Source of the DNA: CTSOIL-112 sp964293815 | Lineage (GTDB): Bacteria; Pseudomonadota; Gammaproteobacteria; Burkholderiales; Burkholderiaceae | Reading direction: 5' to 3' | Assembly: GCA_964293815.1 (NCBI GenBank) | Contig: CAXYYC010000018.1 | Span: 1 to 47,701 of the forward strand | DNA length: 47,701 nt | Shown here: one piece after another, positions 15,796 to 23,832 of the stretch | How positions within the stretch are numbered: the stretch's first letter is position 1 | How the letters are laid out: each line of letters begins with the position of its first letter | Translations under genes and position numbers: made by a program | The notes under the pieces: generated by a model | What the model was told of the DNA's origin: nothing | Seen by the model: the letters and a program-made list of their open reading frames with translations, nothing else | Databases searched by the model: none

Positions 15796-15816
15796 AGCGG
15801 AGGAATGTGCTCCGCT
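15796..15816 (-). terminator. Probable terminator hairpin of argH
   Basis: AGCGGAG (15796-15802) and CTCCGCT (15810-15816) form a 7-bp stem. Read on the minus strand, it lies 19 nt after the argH stop and is followed by TTTCATTTGATT, a weak T-rich tail. Confidence 0.5.
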
Positions 15817-15834
15817 CTCAGTGCTCAGTGGGTG

Positions 15835-17259
15835 TCACAGGTGCGCACGCCATTTTTGAATTTCCGCACGAACTTGCTCCGGCGCCGTTCCGCCAATGTG
15901 GTTGCGCGCAGCGACGCTGCCCTCCAGCGTCAGACAATGCGAGACATCCGCCTCAATCAGCGCTTGTTGTTCGGCCGATAAATCGGTGGCCGAGCGCAAT
16001 TCGTCCAGTGTCAAATCGGCCAAATCACAGCCTTTGTGCGTGCAGACCTTCACCGCGTGTGCGACCGCTTCGTGTGCGTCGCGGAATGGCAAGCCTTTTT
16101 TGACCAAATAATCCGCCAAATCGGTGGCGGTGGAGAAGCCTTGTAACGCCGCCGCACGCATATTCTCAGGTTTGACGGTGATGCCCTGTACCATTTCGGT
16201 GAAAATCAGCAGGGTTTCCAAGACCGTGCCCACGGCGTCAAACAGCGGCTCTTTGTCTTCTTGATTGTCCTTGTTATACGCCAGCGGTTGGCCTTTCATC
16301 AGCGTCAATAAGCTCATCAAATCGCCATACACGCGCCCCGTTTTACCGCGCGCCAATTCAGGCACATCAGGGTTTTTCTTTTGCGGCATGATGGACGAGC
16401 CGGTGCAGAAACGATCGGCCAAGTCGATGAATCCCACTCGTGGACTCATCCAATTGACCAATTCCTCAGACAGGCGCGAGATGTGCATCATAATCAAAGA
16501 CGCGGCGGCGCAAAATTCAATCGCAAAATCACGGTCTGAGACCGCATCCAGTGAGTTTTCACACAAACCATCAAATGTCAATAATTCAGCGACACGCTCG
16601 CGGCGGATCGGATATGTGGTTCCGGCCAACGCTGCGGAACCCAGCGGCAAGCGGTTCACACGTTTGCGCGTGTCCAGCATACGCTCAGTATCGCGCGCAA
16701 ACATATTCACATAGGCGAGCAGATGATGGCCGAAGGTGATTGGCTGCGCCACTTGCAAATGCGTGAATCCGGGCAAAATGGTTGCCGCTTCGCGTTCCGC
16801 TACGTCCAGCAAACCACTGCGTAAATTGCGCAACGCCACCACAATGTCGTCAATCTGTGCGCGTAGCCACAAACGAATATCCGTTGCCACCTGATCGTTG
16901 CGCGAGCGACCGGTGTGCAGGCGCTTGCCCGCCATGCCGACCAACTGCGTTAAGCGCGCTTCGATATTCAGATGCACGTCCTCCAAATCCAATTGCCACT
17001 CAAATTGCCCCGCCTCTATTTCCGTGCGAATTTGCGTCAAGCCGCGTTGAATATCGGCCAAGTCCTGCGCAGAAATAATGCCTTGCTCGGACAACATTTG
17101 CGCATGTGCGAGTGAACCTTGGATGTCAAACAAAGCCAAGCGTTTATCAAAAAATACCGAAGCGGTATAACGTTTGACCAACTCGCTCATCGGCTCGGAA
17201 AATAATGCGGACCAGCCTGTGGATTTATTGTGCAATTGAGAATGATTGGAATGATTCAT
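15835..17259 (-). CDS. argH: Argininosuccinate lyase
   Basis: The last step of arginine synthesis: argininosuccinate to arginine plus fumarate, in the cytoplasm as a homotetramer. The 474-residue length is normal. Family segments are visible: TGRSRNDQVATDIRLWLR, GFTHLQVAQPITFGHHLLAY and the signature GSSIMPQKKNPDVPELARGK with the catalytic serine loop. I chose ATG 17259, which gives MNHSNHSQLHNKSTGWSALF; an upstream TTG at 17289 would add ten residues with no better ribosome site. It is monocistronic, with a terminator hairpin downstream and frmR beyond it. Confidence 0.97.
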   Translation of the reverse strand: MNHSNHSQLHNKSTGWSALFSEPMSELVKRYTASVFFDKRLALFDIQGSLAHAQMLSEQGIISAQDLADIQRGLTQIRTEIEAGQFEWQLDLEDVHLNIEARLTQLVGMAGKRLHTGRSRNDQVATDIRLWLRAQIDDIVVALRNLRSGLLDVAEREAATILPGFTHLQVAQPITFGHHLLAYVNMFARDTERMLDTRKRVNRLPLGSAALAGTTYPIRRERVAELLTFDGLCENSLDAVSDRDFAIEFCAAASLIMMHISRLSEELVNWMSPRVGFIDLADRFCTGSSIMPQKKNPDVPELARGKTGRVYGDLMSLLTLMKGQPLAYNKDNQEDKEPLFDAVGTVLETLLIFTEMVQGITVKPENMRAAALQGFSTATDLADYLVKKGLPFRDAHEAVAHAVKVCTHKGCDLADLTLDELRSATDLSAEQQALIEADVSHCLTLEGSVAARNHIGGTAPEQVRAEIQKWRAHL

Positions 17260-17685
17260 GCAATACTTTCTGAGAAAATGGGGCGACAAACATAAACCTT
17301 TATTCTAAAGCAAAAGCGAGGTAAAACATAGCCACATGGCATTATCGAGTGATCTAAAACGCGTGTTTTTTTACCTTGTGGGATGTACTTCGTCAGCGCA
17401 ATCAGAGCGATAAGTGGAAAAAATAGGCACATACTTGAAAACTCGAATAAGGTGTTAATGTGAAACCTAAGCTTCTGATTTTAAGCGGGTTTCGGAGCTT
17501 TATTGGCTGTAAAGACCTGTGCTTATTGGTTTGAGCAAAAATAAAAATTGGTAAATCACTTGACGGGCGTGCGGAAACTATGGTTAAATTCGCCCCGTTG
17601 TGAATGACCTATAGCCCTCGGTGCCACTGGACGAATGATTGGTGACATTGGGGATTGCAATAACTTAGCTGGTGGAGATTAATAA
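17260..17685. promoter_or_regulatory. Divergent intergenic region between argH and hupB; hupB promoter
   Basis: No gene is visible. On the + strand TTGACG (17560-17565), an 18-nt spacer and TTAAAT (17584-17589) form a good sigma-70 promoter for hupB with a leader of about 90 nt. AGGTAAA and TTTACCT arms (about 17318 and 17370) form a loose inverted repeat near the argH side. The argH promoter is presumably in 17280-17340 on the minus strand, but I cannot fix it. Confidence 0.55.
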
Positions 17686-17958
17686 ATGAATAAGTCAGAA
17701 TTGGTGGATTTCATTGCTGGTGAAGCAGAAATTTCAAAAGCCGCGGCTGGTCGTGCATTAGACGCTGTAACTACAGCTGTTAAGAAAACTTTGAAAAAGG
17801 GTGGCACTGTAACCTTAGTTGGTTTCGGTACATTCTCAGTGGGCAAACGTGCAGCGCGCGTTGGTCGTAACCCACAAACTGGTGCGGAAATCAAAATCAA
17901 GGCAGCTAAAGTGCCTAAATTCCGTCCTGGTAAAGCATTGAAAGATGCTGTAAACTAA
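17686..17958 (+). CDS. hupB: DNA-binding protein HU
   Basis: A 90-residue nucleoid protein with the HU fold: MNKSELVDFIAGEAEISKAAAGRALD, then GTVTLVGFGTFSVGKRAARVGRNPQTG and the C-terminal strand FRPGKALKDAVN. The proline of the intercalating arm is replaced around RVGRNPQTG, but the rest is canonical, and it lacks the N-terminal extension of the IhfA encoded upstream. GGTGGAG precedes the ATG. The tRNA-Val gene begins 13 nt after the stop with no terminator, so the mRNA probably continues into the tRNA pair. Confidence 0.97.
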   Translation: MNKSELVDFIAGEAEISKAAAGRALDAVTTAVKKTLKKGGTVTLVGFGTFSVGKRAARVGRNPQTGAEIKIKAAKVPKFRPGKALKDAVN

Positions 17959-17971
17959 TTGTTTTAAGATT

Positions 17972-18047
17972 GGGTGTTTAGCTCAGTTGGTAGAGCGGCG
18001 CCCTTACAAGGCGTAGGTCGGGAGTTCGACCCTCTCAACACCCACCA
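17972..18047 (+). tRNA. tRNA-Val (anticodon TAC), copy 1
   Basis: A 76-nt cloverleaf with acceptor GGGTGTT/AACACCC, anticodon stem GCGCC/GGCGT around CTTACAA (anticodon TAC), T arm GGGAG/CTCTC and encoded CCA. It starts 13 nt after the hupB stop codon. Confidence 0.97.
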
Positions 18048-18084
18048 GTCTTAAAAAAAGTGACATAGTAGTACAAACGGTTTT

Positions 18085-18161
18085 GGAGCGGTAGTTCAGT
18101 TGGTTAGAATATCGGCCTGTCACGCCGGGGGTCGCGGGTTCGAGTCCCGTCCGCTCCGCCA
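18085..18161 (+). tRNA. tRNA-Asp (anticodon GTC), copy 1
   Basis: A 77-nt cloverleaf with acceptor GGAGCGG/CCGCTCC, anticodon loop CTGTCAC (GTC), T arm GCGGG/CCCGT and encoded CCA. It follows tRNA-Val copy 1 by 37 nt, so the two are probably processed from one precursor. Confidence 0.97.
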
Positions 18162-18196
18162 AAACAAAACGCACAGCGCAATTGATATGTGCGTGC

Positions 18197-18223
18197 AAAA
18201 AAGCGAGTTTAGCTCGTTTTTTT
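18197..18223 (+). terminator. Terminator between the two tRNA pairs
   Basis: CGAG (18204-18207) pairs with CTCG (18213-18216), extended by A-run/T-run pairing on both sides, ending in seven Ts. It should end most hupB-tRNA transcripts after the first pair. Confidence 0.75.
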
Positions 18224-18270
18224 GTTCCAAAAATCCACAAGGTTTTTGGGAAAACAGCAGAACAATATGC

Positions 18271-18346
18271 GGGTGTTTAGCTCAGTTGGTAGAGCGGCGC
18301 CCTTACAAGGCGTAGGTCGGGAGTTCGACCCTCTCAACACCCACCA
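18271..18346 (+). tRNA. tRNA-Val (anticodon TAC), copy 2
   Basis: Identical in all 76 nt to the copy at 17972-18047, including anticodon TAC and encoded CCA. It lies downstream of a terminator, so it depends on read-through or on a promoter in the 18224-18270 spacer, where I see no strong consensus. Confidence 0.97.
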
Positions 18347-18383
18347 GTCTTAAAAAAAGTGACATAGTAGTACAAACGGTTTT

Positions 18384-18460
18384 GGAGCGGTAGTTCAGTT
18401 GGTTAGAATATCGGCCTGTCACGCCGGGGGTCGCGGGTTCGAGTCCCGTCCGCTCCGCCA
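18384..18460 (+). tRNA. tRNA-Asp (anticodon GTC), copy 2
   Basis: Identical in all 77 nt to the copy at 18085-18161. A UUCG-capped terminator follows 11 nt after its CCA. Confidence 0.97.
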
Positions 18461-18471
18461 ATAAATTGATC

Positions 18472-18498
18472 AAAGGCGAACTTCGGTTCGCCTTTTTT
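18472..18498 (+). terminator. UUCG-capped terminator after the second tRNA pair
   Basis: AAAGGCGAAC (18472-18481) pairs with GTTCGCCTTT (18486-18495) around a TTCG tetraloop, followed by more Ts. A very stable intrinsic terminator. Confidence 0.93.
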
Positions 18499-18510
18499 CT
18501 TGCGCTCCTT

Positions 18511-18516
18511 TATAAT
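18511..18516 (+). promoter_or_regulatory. Likely -10 element of the ppiD promoter
   Basis: A consensus TATAAT lies 12 nt after the tRNA terminator's T-run and 110 nt before ppiD. The -35 (TTCGCC at 18487, 18-nt spacing) is poor and overlaps the terminator stem. Confidence 0.45.
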
Positions 18517-18625
18517 ACGAGCTTATTTCTGACTGCATGGTGCCGCGTTTTCGTAGCGCGTATGATTTGTGTTGCGGTGTACTTGCGCGTGCTTTGGCGG
18601 TATCTATGTTTACTAAGGGTTTGTT

Positions 18626-20179
18626 ATGTTTGATTTTGTGCGAACACATCAACGGTGGCTCCAATTTATTTTGCTTTTGCTGATTTTGCCGGCCTTTGTT
18701 TTGACTGGCGTCGCTTCATTTCACGGTTCCGCCAGCGATACAGCCTTGGCCAAAGTGGGTGATCGGGAGATCACGCAACAGGAATTTACGGCGCGTTATC
18801 GCCGTTTTGTCGACAATGCGCGCCAGCAGATGGGCGACCATTTTGATGCGGCGTATTATCAAAAGCCGGAAGCGCAAACGGCGTTTCTGACGCAAATGAG
18901 CAATGATTTGTTGTTCGAGGATTTACTCGCGAGCGGCAAAATGACGGTCAGCGATGCTGAGTTGGTACAGGCTTTGGCGCAGATGCAGGGTATGCCGAAA
19001 AATGCGCAAGGTGGCATTGATGAGGCGGCGTATAAAGCCGCACTGGCGCAGCAGGGGCTGACGCCGGCGATGCATCAGGCGGGTATTCGCGCGGATTTGG
19101 TGAAAGAGCAAATGGTACCTGCCTACCGCGCCTTGAGTTTGCCGGTGAGCACCGATTTCATGACCAAGTTTTTTGGTCGCGCCCGTTTGGTGGAGATTAA
19201 ATCGGTTGATTTGACGCCGTATATGGCGCAGGTATCGGTTTCGCCTGAGCAGGTACAGGCCTACTACGATCAGCACAAGTCGCAGTTCAATGTGCCGGAC
19301 GCGTTTGATGTTGATTACACCGTGATTCCGGTTGCGGGTGGCGGTGGCGCGGCGTCCAGTTTAAGCGATGAGGACATCAAAGCGGTGTTCGGCGCCGATG
19401 CAACGCCGGAGCAGTTGGCGAAAGTGCGTCAAGATCCGAATCAGTCCAAAGTGGTATTGGAAAAAGTGGTGCAAAAGAAACTGGCGGAGCGTTTGGATGC
19501 GCAAATCACCAAGGCGCCGCAGGATGTGGCGGCTGTAGCGAAATTATTCAATGCCAAGGTTGAGCAGGCCAAAGGCATCTTGCGTCAAGCGATGCCGAAT
19601 GAACCGGCGGTGTTCCAAGATGCGAAAGTCCGTGAGGCATTGCTCAACGCCACACAGGCCGAATCGAAAAATATTGCGCCGGTGATGGCATTGCCATCGG
19701 GTGATTTATTGGTGGCGCGCGTGGTGACTTATCGTCCGGCGGGTGTGCGTAGTTTGGATGAGGTGAAAGCCGAGGTTGAGCAGCAATTGCGTCGTGAGGC
19801 CGCTGTGGCCAAGGCGAGCGAAGATGCGCAGAAAAATTGGGCCAATCAATCGGCAAGTACCTCCATCGGCAACGCGCAGTATTTAAGCTGGCTCGGTAGT
19901 GACGTCGCGACACCGGCGATAGCGGTGAAGGCGATGAATTTGCCGGTGGCGAATTTGCCAGCATTGGCCGTGGTGGCGGACACCGATCGCGTGGATGTGA
20001 TTCGCGTGGTGAAAGAGGAGTCTTTGCCGCCGCAGCAATTGGCGCAAATGACGCAGTGGGCGCAAAGCGTGTGGAATACGCCGAATGAAAATCTGGCGGC
20101 GAGCGCGTATATGGCGGCATTGCGCGAGCGCATGGGGGTTAAGTTGTTCCCCGAACGGATTAAGGTCGCGCAGGAATAA
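18626..20179 (+). CDS. ppiD: PpiD/SurA-N-type periplasmic chaperone apparently lacking the parvulin domain
   Basis: The opening MFDFVRTHQRWLQFILLLLILPAFVLTGV is the PpiD inner-membrane anchor (helix about 12-31). The SurA-N-like chaperone domain follows (VGDREITQQEFTARYRRFVDN, about 47-210), then SPEQVQAYYDQHKSQFNVPDAF and a C-terminal part resembling the PpiD tail (SGDLLVARVVTYRPAGVRSLDEVKAE). The protein has 517 residues; E. coli PpiD has 623. The missing length corresponds to the parvulin PPIase domain: I find no HILI or GGDLG(W/F)F signature between the halves, only a Gly/Ala/Ser-rich joint (VAGGGGAASSLSDED) and a helical stretch. It is probably a chaperone for outer-membrane or secreted proteins without prolyl isomerase activity. 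Confidence 0.88.
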   Translation: MFDFVRTHQRWLQFILLLLILPAFVLTGVASFHGSASDTALAKVGDREITQQEFTARYRRFVDNARQQMGDHFDAAYYQKPEAQTAFLTQMSNDLLFEDLLASGKMTVSDAELVQALAQMQGMPKNAQGGIDEAAYKAALAQQGLTPAMHQAGIRADLVKEQMVPAYRALSLPVSTDFMTKFFGRARLVEIKSVDLTPYMAQVSVSPEQVQAYYDQHKSQFNVPDAFDVDYTVIPVAGGGGAASSLSDEDIKAVFGADATPEQLAKVRQDPNQSKVVLEKVVQKKLAERLDAQITKAPQDVAAVAKLFNAKVEQAKGILRQAMPNEPAVFQDAKVREALLNATQAESKNIAPVMALPSGDLLVARVVTYRPAGVRSLDEVKAEVEQQLRREAAVAKASEDAQKNWANQSASTSIGNAQYLSWLGSDVATPAIAVKAMNLPVANLPALAVVADTDRVDVIRVVKEESLPPQQLAQMTQWAQSVWNTPNENLAASAYMAALRERMGVKLFPERIKVAQE

Positions 20180-20190
20180 GTTGGACGACG

Positions 20191-20219
20191 CACGCTAAAT
20201 GGCTCATTTAGCGTGTTTT
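20191..20219 (+). terminator. Intrinsic terminator after ppiD
   Basis: CACGCTAAATG (20191-20201) pairs perfectly with CATTTAGCGTG (20205-20215) across GCT, followed by TTTTG and further Ts. It lies 40 nt before the next start codon, so the ABC-F gene should have its own promoter or be served by read-through. Confidence 0.88.
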
Positions 20220-20257
20220 GTTTTGGATTTTTTATCAGTTTGTCGGATGGAGTGAGT

Positions 20258-21859
20258 GTGTTATCAGCAGTCAATATTACGCAACAGTTTGGCGCAAAGC
20301 CATTGTTTGAAAACATCAATGTGAAGTTTGGTGAAGGCAATCGTTACGGTTTGATCGGTGCGAATGGTTGCGGCAAATCAACCTTTATGAAAATTTTGGG
20401 TGGCGATCTGGAGCAGTCCTCCGGTCAAGTGGTGATTGAGCCAAACGTGCGTTTGGGTAAATTGCGTCAGGATCAGTTTGCTTTTGAGGATATGCGCGTG
20501 TTGGACGTGGTGATGATGGGGCACACGGAAATGTGGCAGGCCATGACCGAGCGCGATGCGATTTATGCCAATCTGGAGGCGACCGAGGACGATTATATGC
20601 ACGCGGCGGAGCTGGAAAGCGTGTTTGCGCAGTATGATGGCTACACGGCTGAGGCGCGCGCGGGTGAATTGCTGCTGGGTGTGGGTTTGCCGCTGGAGTT
20701 GCATCAAGGCTTGATGAGCGCCGTTGCGCCGGGCTTGAAGGTGCGTGTGTTGTTGGCGCAGGCATTGTTCTCCAATCCCGATGTGTTGCTGTTGGACGAG
20801 CCGACCAATAACTTGGACATTGATACGATTCGCTGGCTCGAAGGTGTGCTCAATGATCGTGACTCGACCATGATTATCATTTCGCATGACCGACATTTTT
20901 TGAATGCGGTTTGCACGCATATGGCCGATATGGACTACGGCACCTTGACCGTTTATGCGGGTAATTATGACGATTACTCATTGGCTTCGGCTGAGGCGCG
21001 TGCGCGTCAAATGGCGGCCAATAGCAAGGCGAAAGAGCGCATTGCTGAGTTGCAAGAGTTCGTGGCGCGTTTCTCGGCCAATAAATCGAAAGCCTCACAA
21101 GCAACTTCTCGTCAAAAAATGATTCAAAAAATCAAGGCCGATACGGTTGAGGTGAAACCATCGTCGCGTCAAAATCCGTTTATTCGCTTTGAGCAAAATA
21201 AACCACTGCATCGTTTGGCCGTTGAGGTGGAGCACATCAGCAAAACCTTTGACCGACCGATCATCAGTAAATTTTCGACGATGATTGAAGCAGGTGACAA
21301 AATCGCCATCATTGGCGGCAACGGTGTGGGTAAAACAACGTTATTGCGTATTTTTGAGGGCGATTTGGCGGCGGACAGCGGTACGGTCAAATGGTCAGAA
21401 AATGCCGACATTGGCTATATGGCGCAAGACGTTGCCGAGCATTTCGATTCGAGCGAAAACCTGATGGAGTGGATGGGCAACTACCGCCAGCCGGGTGATG
21501 ACGATCAAGTGATTCGCGGCGTGCTCGGTAAATTGCTCTTCTCTGGAGAAGATGTGGTCAAACCGGTGAACGTCTTATCCGGCGGGGAAAAGCACCGCAT
21601 GAGCTTTGGCCGTTTGATTTTGGGGCGTCACAATGTGCTGATGCTCGATGAACCGACCAACCACTTGGATATGGAGTCAATCGAGTCACTTCAATTGGCT
21701 TTGGAAAAATACGCCGGAACGGTATTCCTCGTCTCGCACGATCGTCAATTCATTGACAACGTCGCCACGCGCATCATTGAGGTCAAAGGCGATGGTCAGA
21801 TTGTGGACTACAAAGGCGATTACGAAGAATATTTGGATAGTCAGGGAATTGAAGGGTAA
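20258..21859 (+). CDS. ybiT: ABC-F family ATPase, YbiT-like
   Basis: A soluble twin-ATPase without membrane domains; ABC-F proteins act on the ribosomal E site. I place the start at GTG 20258 (GGAG upstream), giving MLSAVNITQQFGAKPLFENI and 533 residues, close to E. coli YbiT (530). Domain 1 has Walker A GANGCGKST and Walker B LLLDEPTNNLD. A charged P-site-tunnel linker follows (ASQATSRQKMIQKIK region), then domain 2 with GGNGVGKTT, signature LSGGEKHRMSFGRL and MLDEPTNHLD. An upstream in-frame ATG at 20213 would add an unconserved 15-residue leader inside the ppiD terminator, so I reject it. Confidence 0.95.
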   Translation: MLSAVNITQQFGAKPLFENINVKFGEGNRYGLIGANGCGKSTFMKILGGDLEQSSGQVVIEPNVRLGKLRQDQFAFEDMRVLDVVMMGHTEMWQAMTERDAIYANLEATEDDYMHAAELESVFAQYDGYTAEARAGELLLGVGLPLELHQGLMSAVAPGLKVRVLLAQALFSNPDVLLLDEPTNNLDIDTIRWLEGVLNDRDSTMIIISHDRHFLNAVCTHMADMDYGTLTVYAGNYDDYSLASAEARARQMAANSKAKERIAELQEFVARFSANKSKASQATSRQKMIQKIKADTVEVKPSSRQNPFIRFEQNKPLHRLAVEVEHISKTFDRPIISKFSTMIEAGDKIAIIGGNGVGKTTLLRIFEGDLAADSGTVKWSENADIGYMAQDVAEHFDSSENLMEWMGNYRQPGDDDQVIRGVLGKLLFSGEDVVKPVNVLSGGEKHRMSFGRLILGRHNVLMLDEPTNHLDMESIESLQLALEKYAGTVFLVSHDRQFIDNVATRIIEVKGDGQIVDYKGDYEEYLDSQGIEG

Positions 21860-21904
21860 GTGGCGTAAAATCATGCCAACCGCCCAATAAAGCAGGAGAC
21901 CATC

Positions 21905-22831
21905 ATGCCCGTATTGCAACTGATCGCGCCATCGAGTAATCCTCAGGATCGTAATGCCATTGCGCGAGGCGTAGACTATTTTGTTCGCCAAGGTTGGCGC
22001 GTGACCGGCCAAGCGTGCGCGTTGCGTCAGATGCAACGGTTTGCTGGAACGGACGAAGAGCGCTTGAATGAAATCAATGCCTTGACTCGATTTATCAATC
22101 CGAGCGACGAACTCAAAGCCAAACGTCCTGATTTGGTGATGGCCTTGCGCGGTGGTTATGGTCTGTCGCGCTTGTTGGAACACATTGATTTTGCGGGCAT
22201 TGCGCAGGCGAAATTGTGTCTGATGGGGCACAGTGATTTCACCGCGTTTAATCTGGCTTATTACGCCAAAACTGGTATGCCGTCGTACAACGGCCCGATG
22301 CTCAGTTTCGATTTTGGGCCGGAAACGCCGTCATCCTTTATGCTCAAACACTTTTGGAATCTGATTCAGGCGGGCGAAGATACCATCGCGGTAAAACGGC
22401 CGCAACCGTATCGCTTTGAGGTTGACGGTATTTTGTGGGGCGGTAATCTGACCATGATCAATCAGTTGGTCGGTACGCCGTATCTGCCGAATATTAAGGG
22501 TGGCATTTTATTTTTAGAAGACATTAACGAGCATCCGTACCGCATTGAGCGCAATTTGTATCAATTACGCGACGCGGGGATTTTGGAGCAACAAGCGGCG
22601 ATTGTTTTGGGGCAGTTCAACGGTTATCAACTTTATGACAGCGACAACGGCTACAACTTTGATGAAATGGTTGCGCATTTACGTGCGCGTTGCCGCGTGC
22701 CGATTTTGACCGGTTTGCCGTTTGGACATGTGCGCGATAAAGTTACGTTGCCGGTCGGCCAAAATGCGCGCTTACTCGTTGAGGCAGAAAAAGGCTACGA
22801 GCTCAAAGTCAAAGCAATTTGCTGTGAGTGA
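21905..22831 (+). CDS. ldcA: LD-carboxypeptidase (muramoyltetrapeptide carboxypeptidase)
   Basis: An S66-type serine peptidase that removes the terminal D-Ala from cytoplasmic murein tetrapeptide during cell-wall recycling. The 308 residues include ALRGGYGLSRLL, the nucleophile S110 in MGHSDFTA, Glu205 in FLEDINEHPYRIER and His275 in LPFGHVRDKVTLPVG, the expected Ser-Glu-His triad. GCAGGAG precedes the ATG. It stands between the ABC-F gene and a convergent lytic transglycosylase, sharing a bidirectional terminator with the latter. Confidence 0.95.
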   Translation: MPVLQLIAPSSNPQDRNAIARGVDYFVRQGWRVTGQACALRQMQRFAGTDEERLNEINALTRFINPSDELKAKRPDLVMALRGGYGLSRLLEHIDFAGIAQAKLCLMGHSDFTAFNLAYYAKTGMPSYNGPMLSFDFGPETPSSFMLKHFWNLIQAGEDTIAVKRPQPYRFEVDGILWGGNLTMINQLVGTPYLPNIKGGILFLEDINEHPYRIERNLYQLRDAGILEQQAAIVLGQFNGYQLYDSDNGYNFDEMVAHLRARCRVPILTGLPFGHVRDKVTLPVGQNARLLVEAEKGYELKVKAICCE

Positions 22832-22845
22832 GTGCTTACAAAAAT

Positions 22846-22876
22846 AAAAAAAGCAAGCCTTAGGCTTGCTTTTTTT
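22846..22876. terminator. Bidirectional terminator between ldcA and the lytic transglycosylase gene
   Basis: AAGCAAGCC (22851-22859) pairs with GGCTTGCTT (22863-22871) across TTA, with an A-run on the 5' side and a T-run on the 3' side. It therefore works on both strands for the two convergent genes. Confidence 0.92.
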
Positions 22877-22888
22877 ATGGGCTGATGG

Positions 22889-23500
22889 TCAGCGCAGATA
22901 ATAAGTGGTGCGCAACATCTTGATGCGTGAGATGTAATTCTGCGTTTCGTTTGGCATCTTGGTTAGGCGAAAGGTGCTGTAGTTGCTCTCGTCGTCATCT
23001 GCTTTGCTCTTGTTATTTTTATTGCGCGGGTTCGGCTTGATGTATTGATCAACATTGCCCAAGCCCCAGTTATAGGCGGCCAGTGTCAGCTCCAGATTTT
23101 TGTTGTAGCGCAAATACAGCATATTCAGATATTTGGCGGCAGCCTGAGCGGAGTCCTGTGGGTGCGTCCTATCATCCAAACCCATATCTTTGGCTGTGGA
23201 GTGCATGAACTGAAACAGTCCTTTGGCGCCGCGATAGCTCTCCGCAGAAGGATTGCCTGCGGATTCTTGGTGCATGACGGCGGATAAGAGACCTTTGGGC
23301 AGGTCGTATTGCTGCTCCAATGCTTCCAGCTTCAATTCATCGCGCCATTCGTATACACGCAATGCAATCGCATCGTCGCCAGAGCGATAGCCCAATTCAC
23401 GCAAGATTGGCCAGAGAATAAACAGGCCCAACGCCACCAAAGTGGCCATGAGTAGCCACTGGATGCGCTTACGCGGAGTGTTGGTCTGTATGCGGGTCAT
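22889..23500 (-). CDS. Membrane-anchored lytic transglycosylase (SLT domain)
   Basis: A 203-residue murein transglycosylase. A basic N terminus precedes one membrane helix (about 13-33), so it is anchored in the inner membrane facing the periplasm. The SLT goose-lysozyme-type domain follows, with the catalytic Glu79 in MHQESAGNP, then GAKGLFQFM, AAKYLNMLYLRY and AAYNWGLGNVDQY. The tail has an Asn/Lys-rich insert (NPRNKNNKSKADDDESN) before MPNETQNYISRI. It would cleave the MurNAc-GlcNAc bond to give anhydro-muropeptides. It is convergent with ldcA, another peptidoglycan-turnover gene. Confidence 0.94.
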   Translation of the reverse strand: MTRIQTNTPRKRIQWLLMATLVALGLFILWPILRELGYRSGDDAIALRVYEWRDELKLEALEQQYDLPKGLLSAVMHQESAGNPSAESYRGAKGLFQFMHSTAKDMGLDDRTHPQDSAQAAAKYLNMLYLRYNKNLELTLAAYNWGLGNVDQYIKPNPRNKNNKSKADDDESNYSTFRLTKMPNETQNYISRIKMLRTTYYLR

Positions 23501-23608
23501 AGTGGATTGCGATGGATTATTTTGTGTGTCAAATCAAAACGCTTATTGTAGCGGAAAATCGTATGGTTTCTGTGCGGATCATGGGCGAAAGGGTGTATAT
23601 GATGCAAT

Positions 23609-23636
23609 AAAAAACCACCTTGGCAGGTGGTTTTTT
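23609..23636. terminator. Bidirectional terminator after rpmG
   Basis: CCACC (23615-23619) pairs with GGTGG (23626-23630), extended by six As on one side and six Ts on the other. It terminates rpmBG on the minus strand 30 nt after the rpmG stop. Confidence 0.88.
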
Positions 23637-23665
23637 GCAAAGAACGGCGTCAAATAATCGTGGAT

Positions 23666-23821
23666 TTATTTGATTTTGGTTTCTTTGTAAATCACGTGTT
23701 TACGCGCCACTGGATCAAATTTTTTGATTTCCATTTTTTCGGGCATATTGCGTTTGTTTTTGTCGGTTGTGTAGAAGTGACCAGTACCGGCAGTAGATTC
23801 GAGTTTGATTTTATCGCGCAT
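23666..23821 (-). CDS. rpmG: 50S ribosomal protein bL33
   Basis: A 51-residue protein read on the minus strand: MRDKIKLESTAGTGHFYTTD, then KNKRNMPEKMEIKKFDPVARKH and a KETKIK end. This is the typical bL33 sequence of the Cys-free (zinc-free) form. Its start lies 11 nt after the rpmB stop, with GGAGAACC upstream, so it is the second gene of rpmBG. Confidence 0.96.
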   Translation of the reverse strand: MRDKIKLESTAGTGHFYTTDKNKRNMPEKMEIKKFDPVARKHVIYKETKIK

Positions 23822-23832
23822 GATGGTTCTCC

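Larger units (their letters stand above)
17972..18460 (+). repeat. Exact direct repeat carrying a tRNA-Val/tRNA-Asp pair (2 x 190 nt)
   Basis: Positions 17972-18161 and 18271-18460 are identical over all 190 nt, including the 37-nt inter-tRNA spacer (GTCTTAAAAAAAGTGACATA...). The copies are 299 nt apart with a unique 109-nt spacer that contains a terminator. Identity of the untranscribed-looking spacer implies a recent duplication or gene conversion. Confidence 0.97.

Noticed and set aside
17972..18460. Insertion sequence or CRISPR unit
   Set aside because: The repeats are two exact tRNA pairs; there is no transposase, no spacer series and no terminal inverted repeats.
20213..20257. N-terminal extension of the ABC-F protein
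   Set aside because: It lies inside the ppiD terminator tail, has no ribosome site and is not part of the family; GTG 20258 aligns with known YbiT starts.
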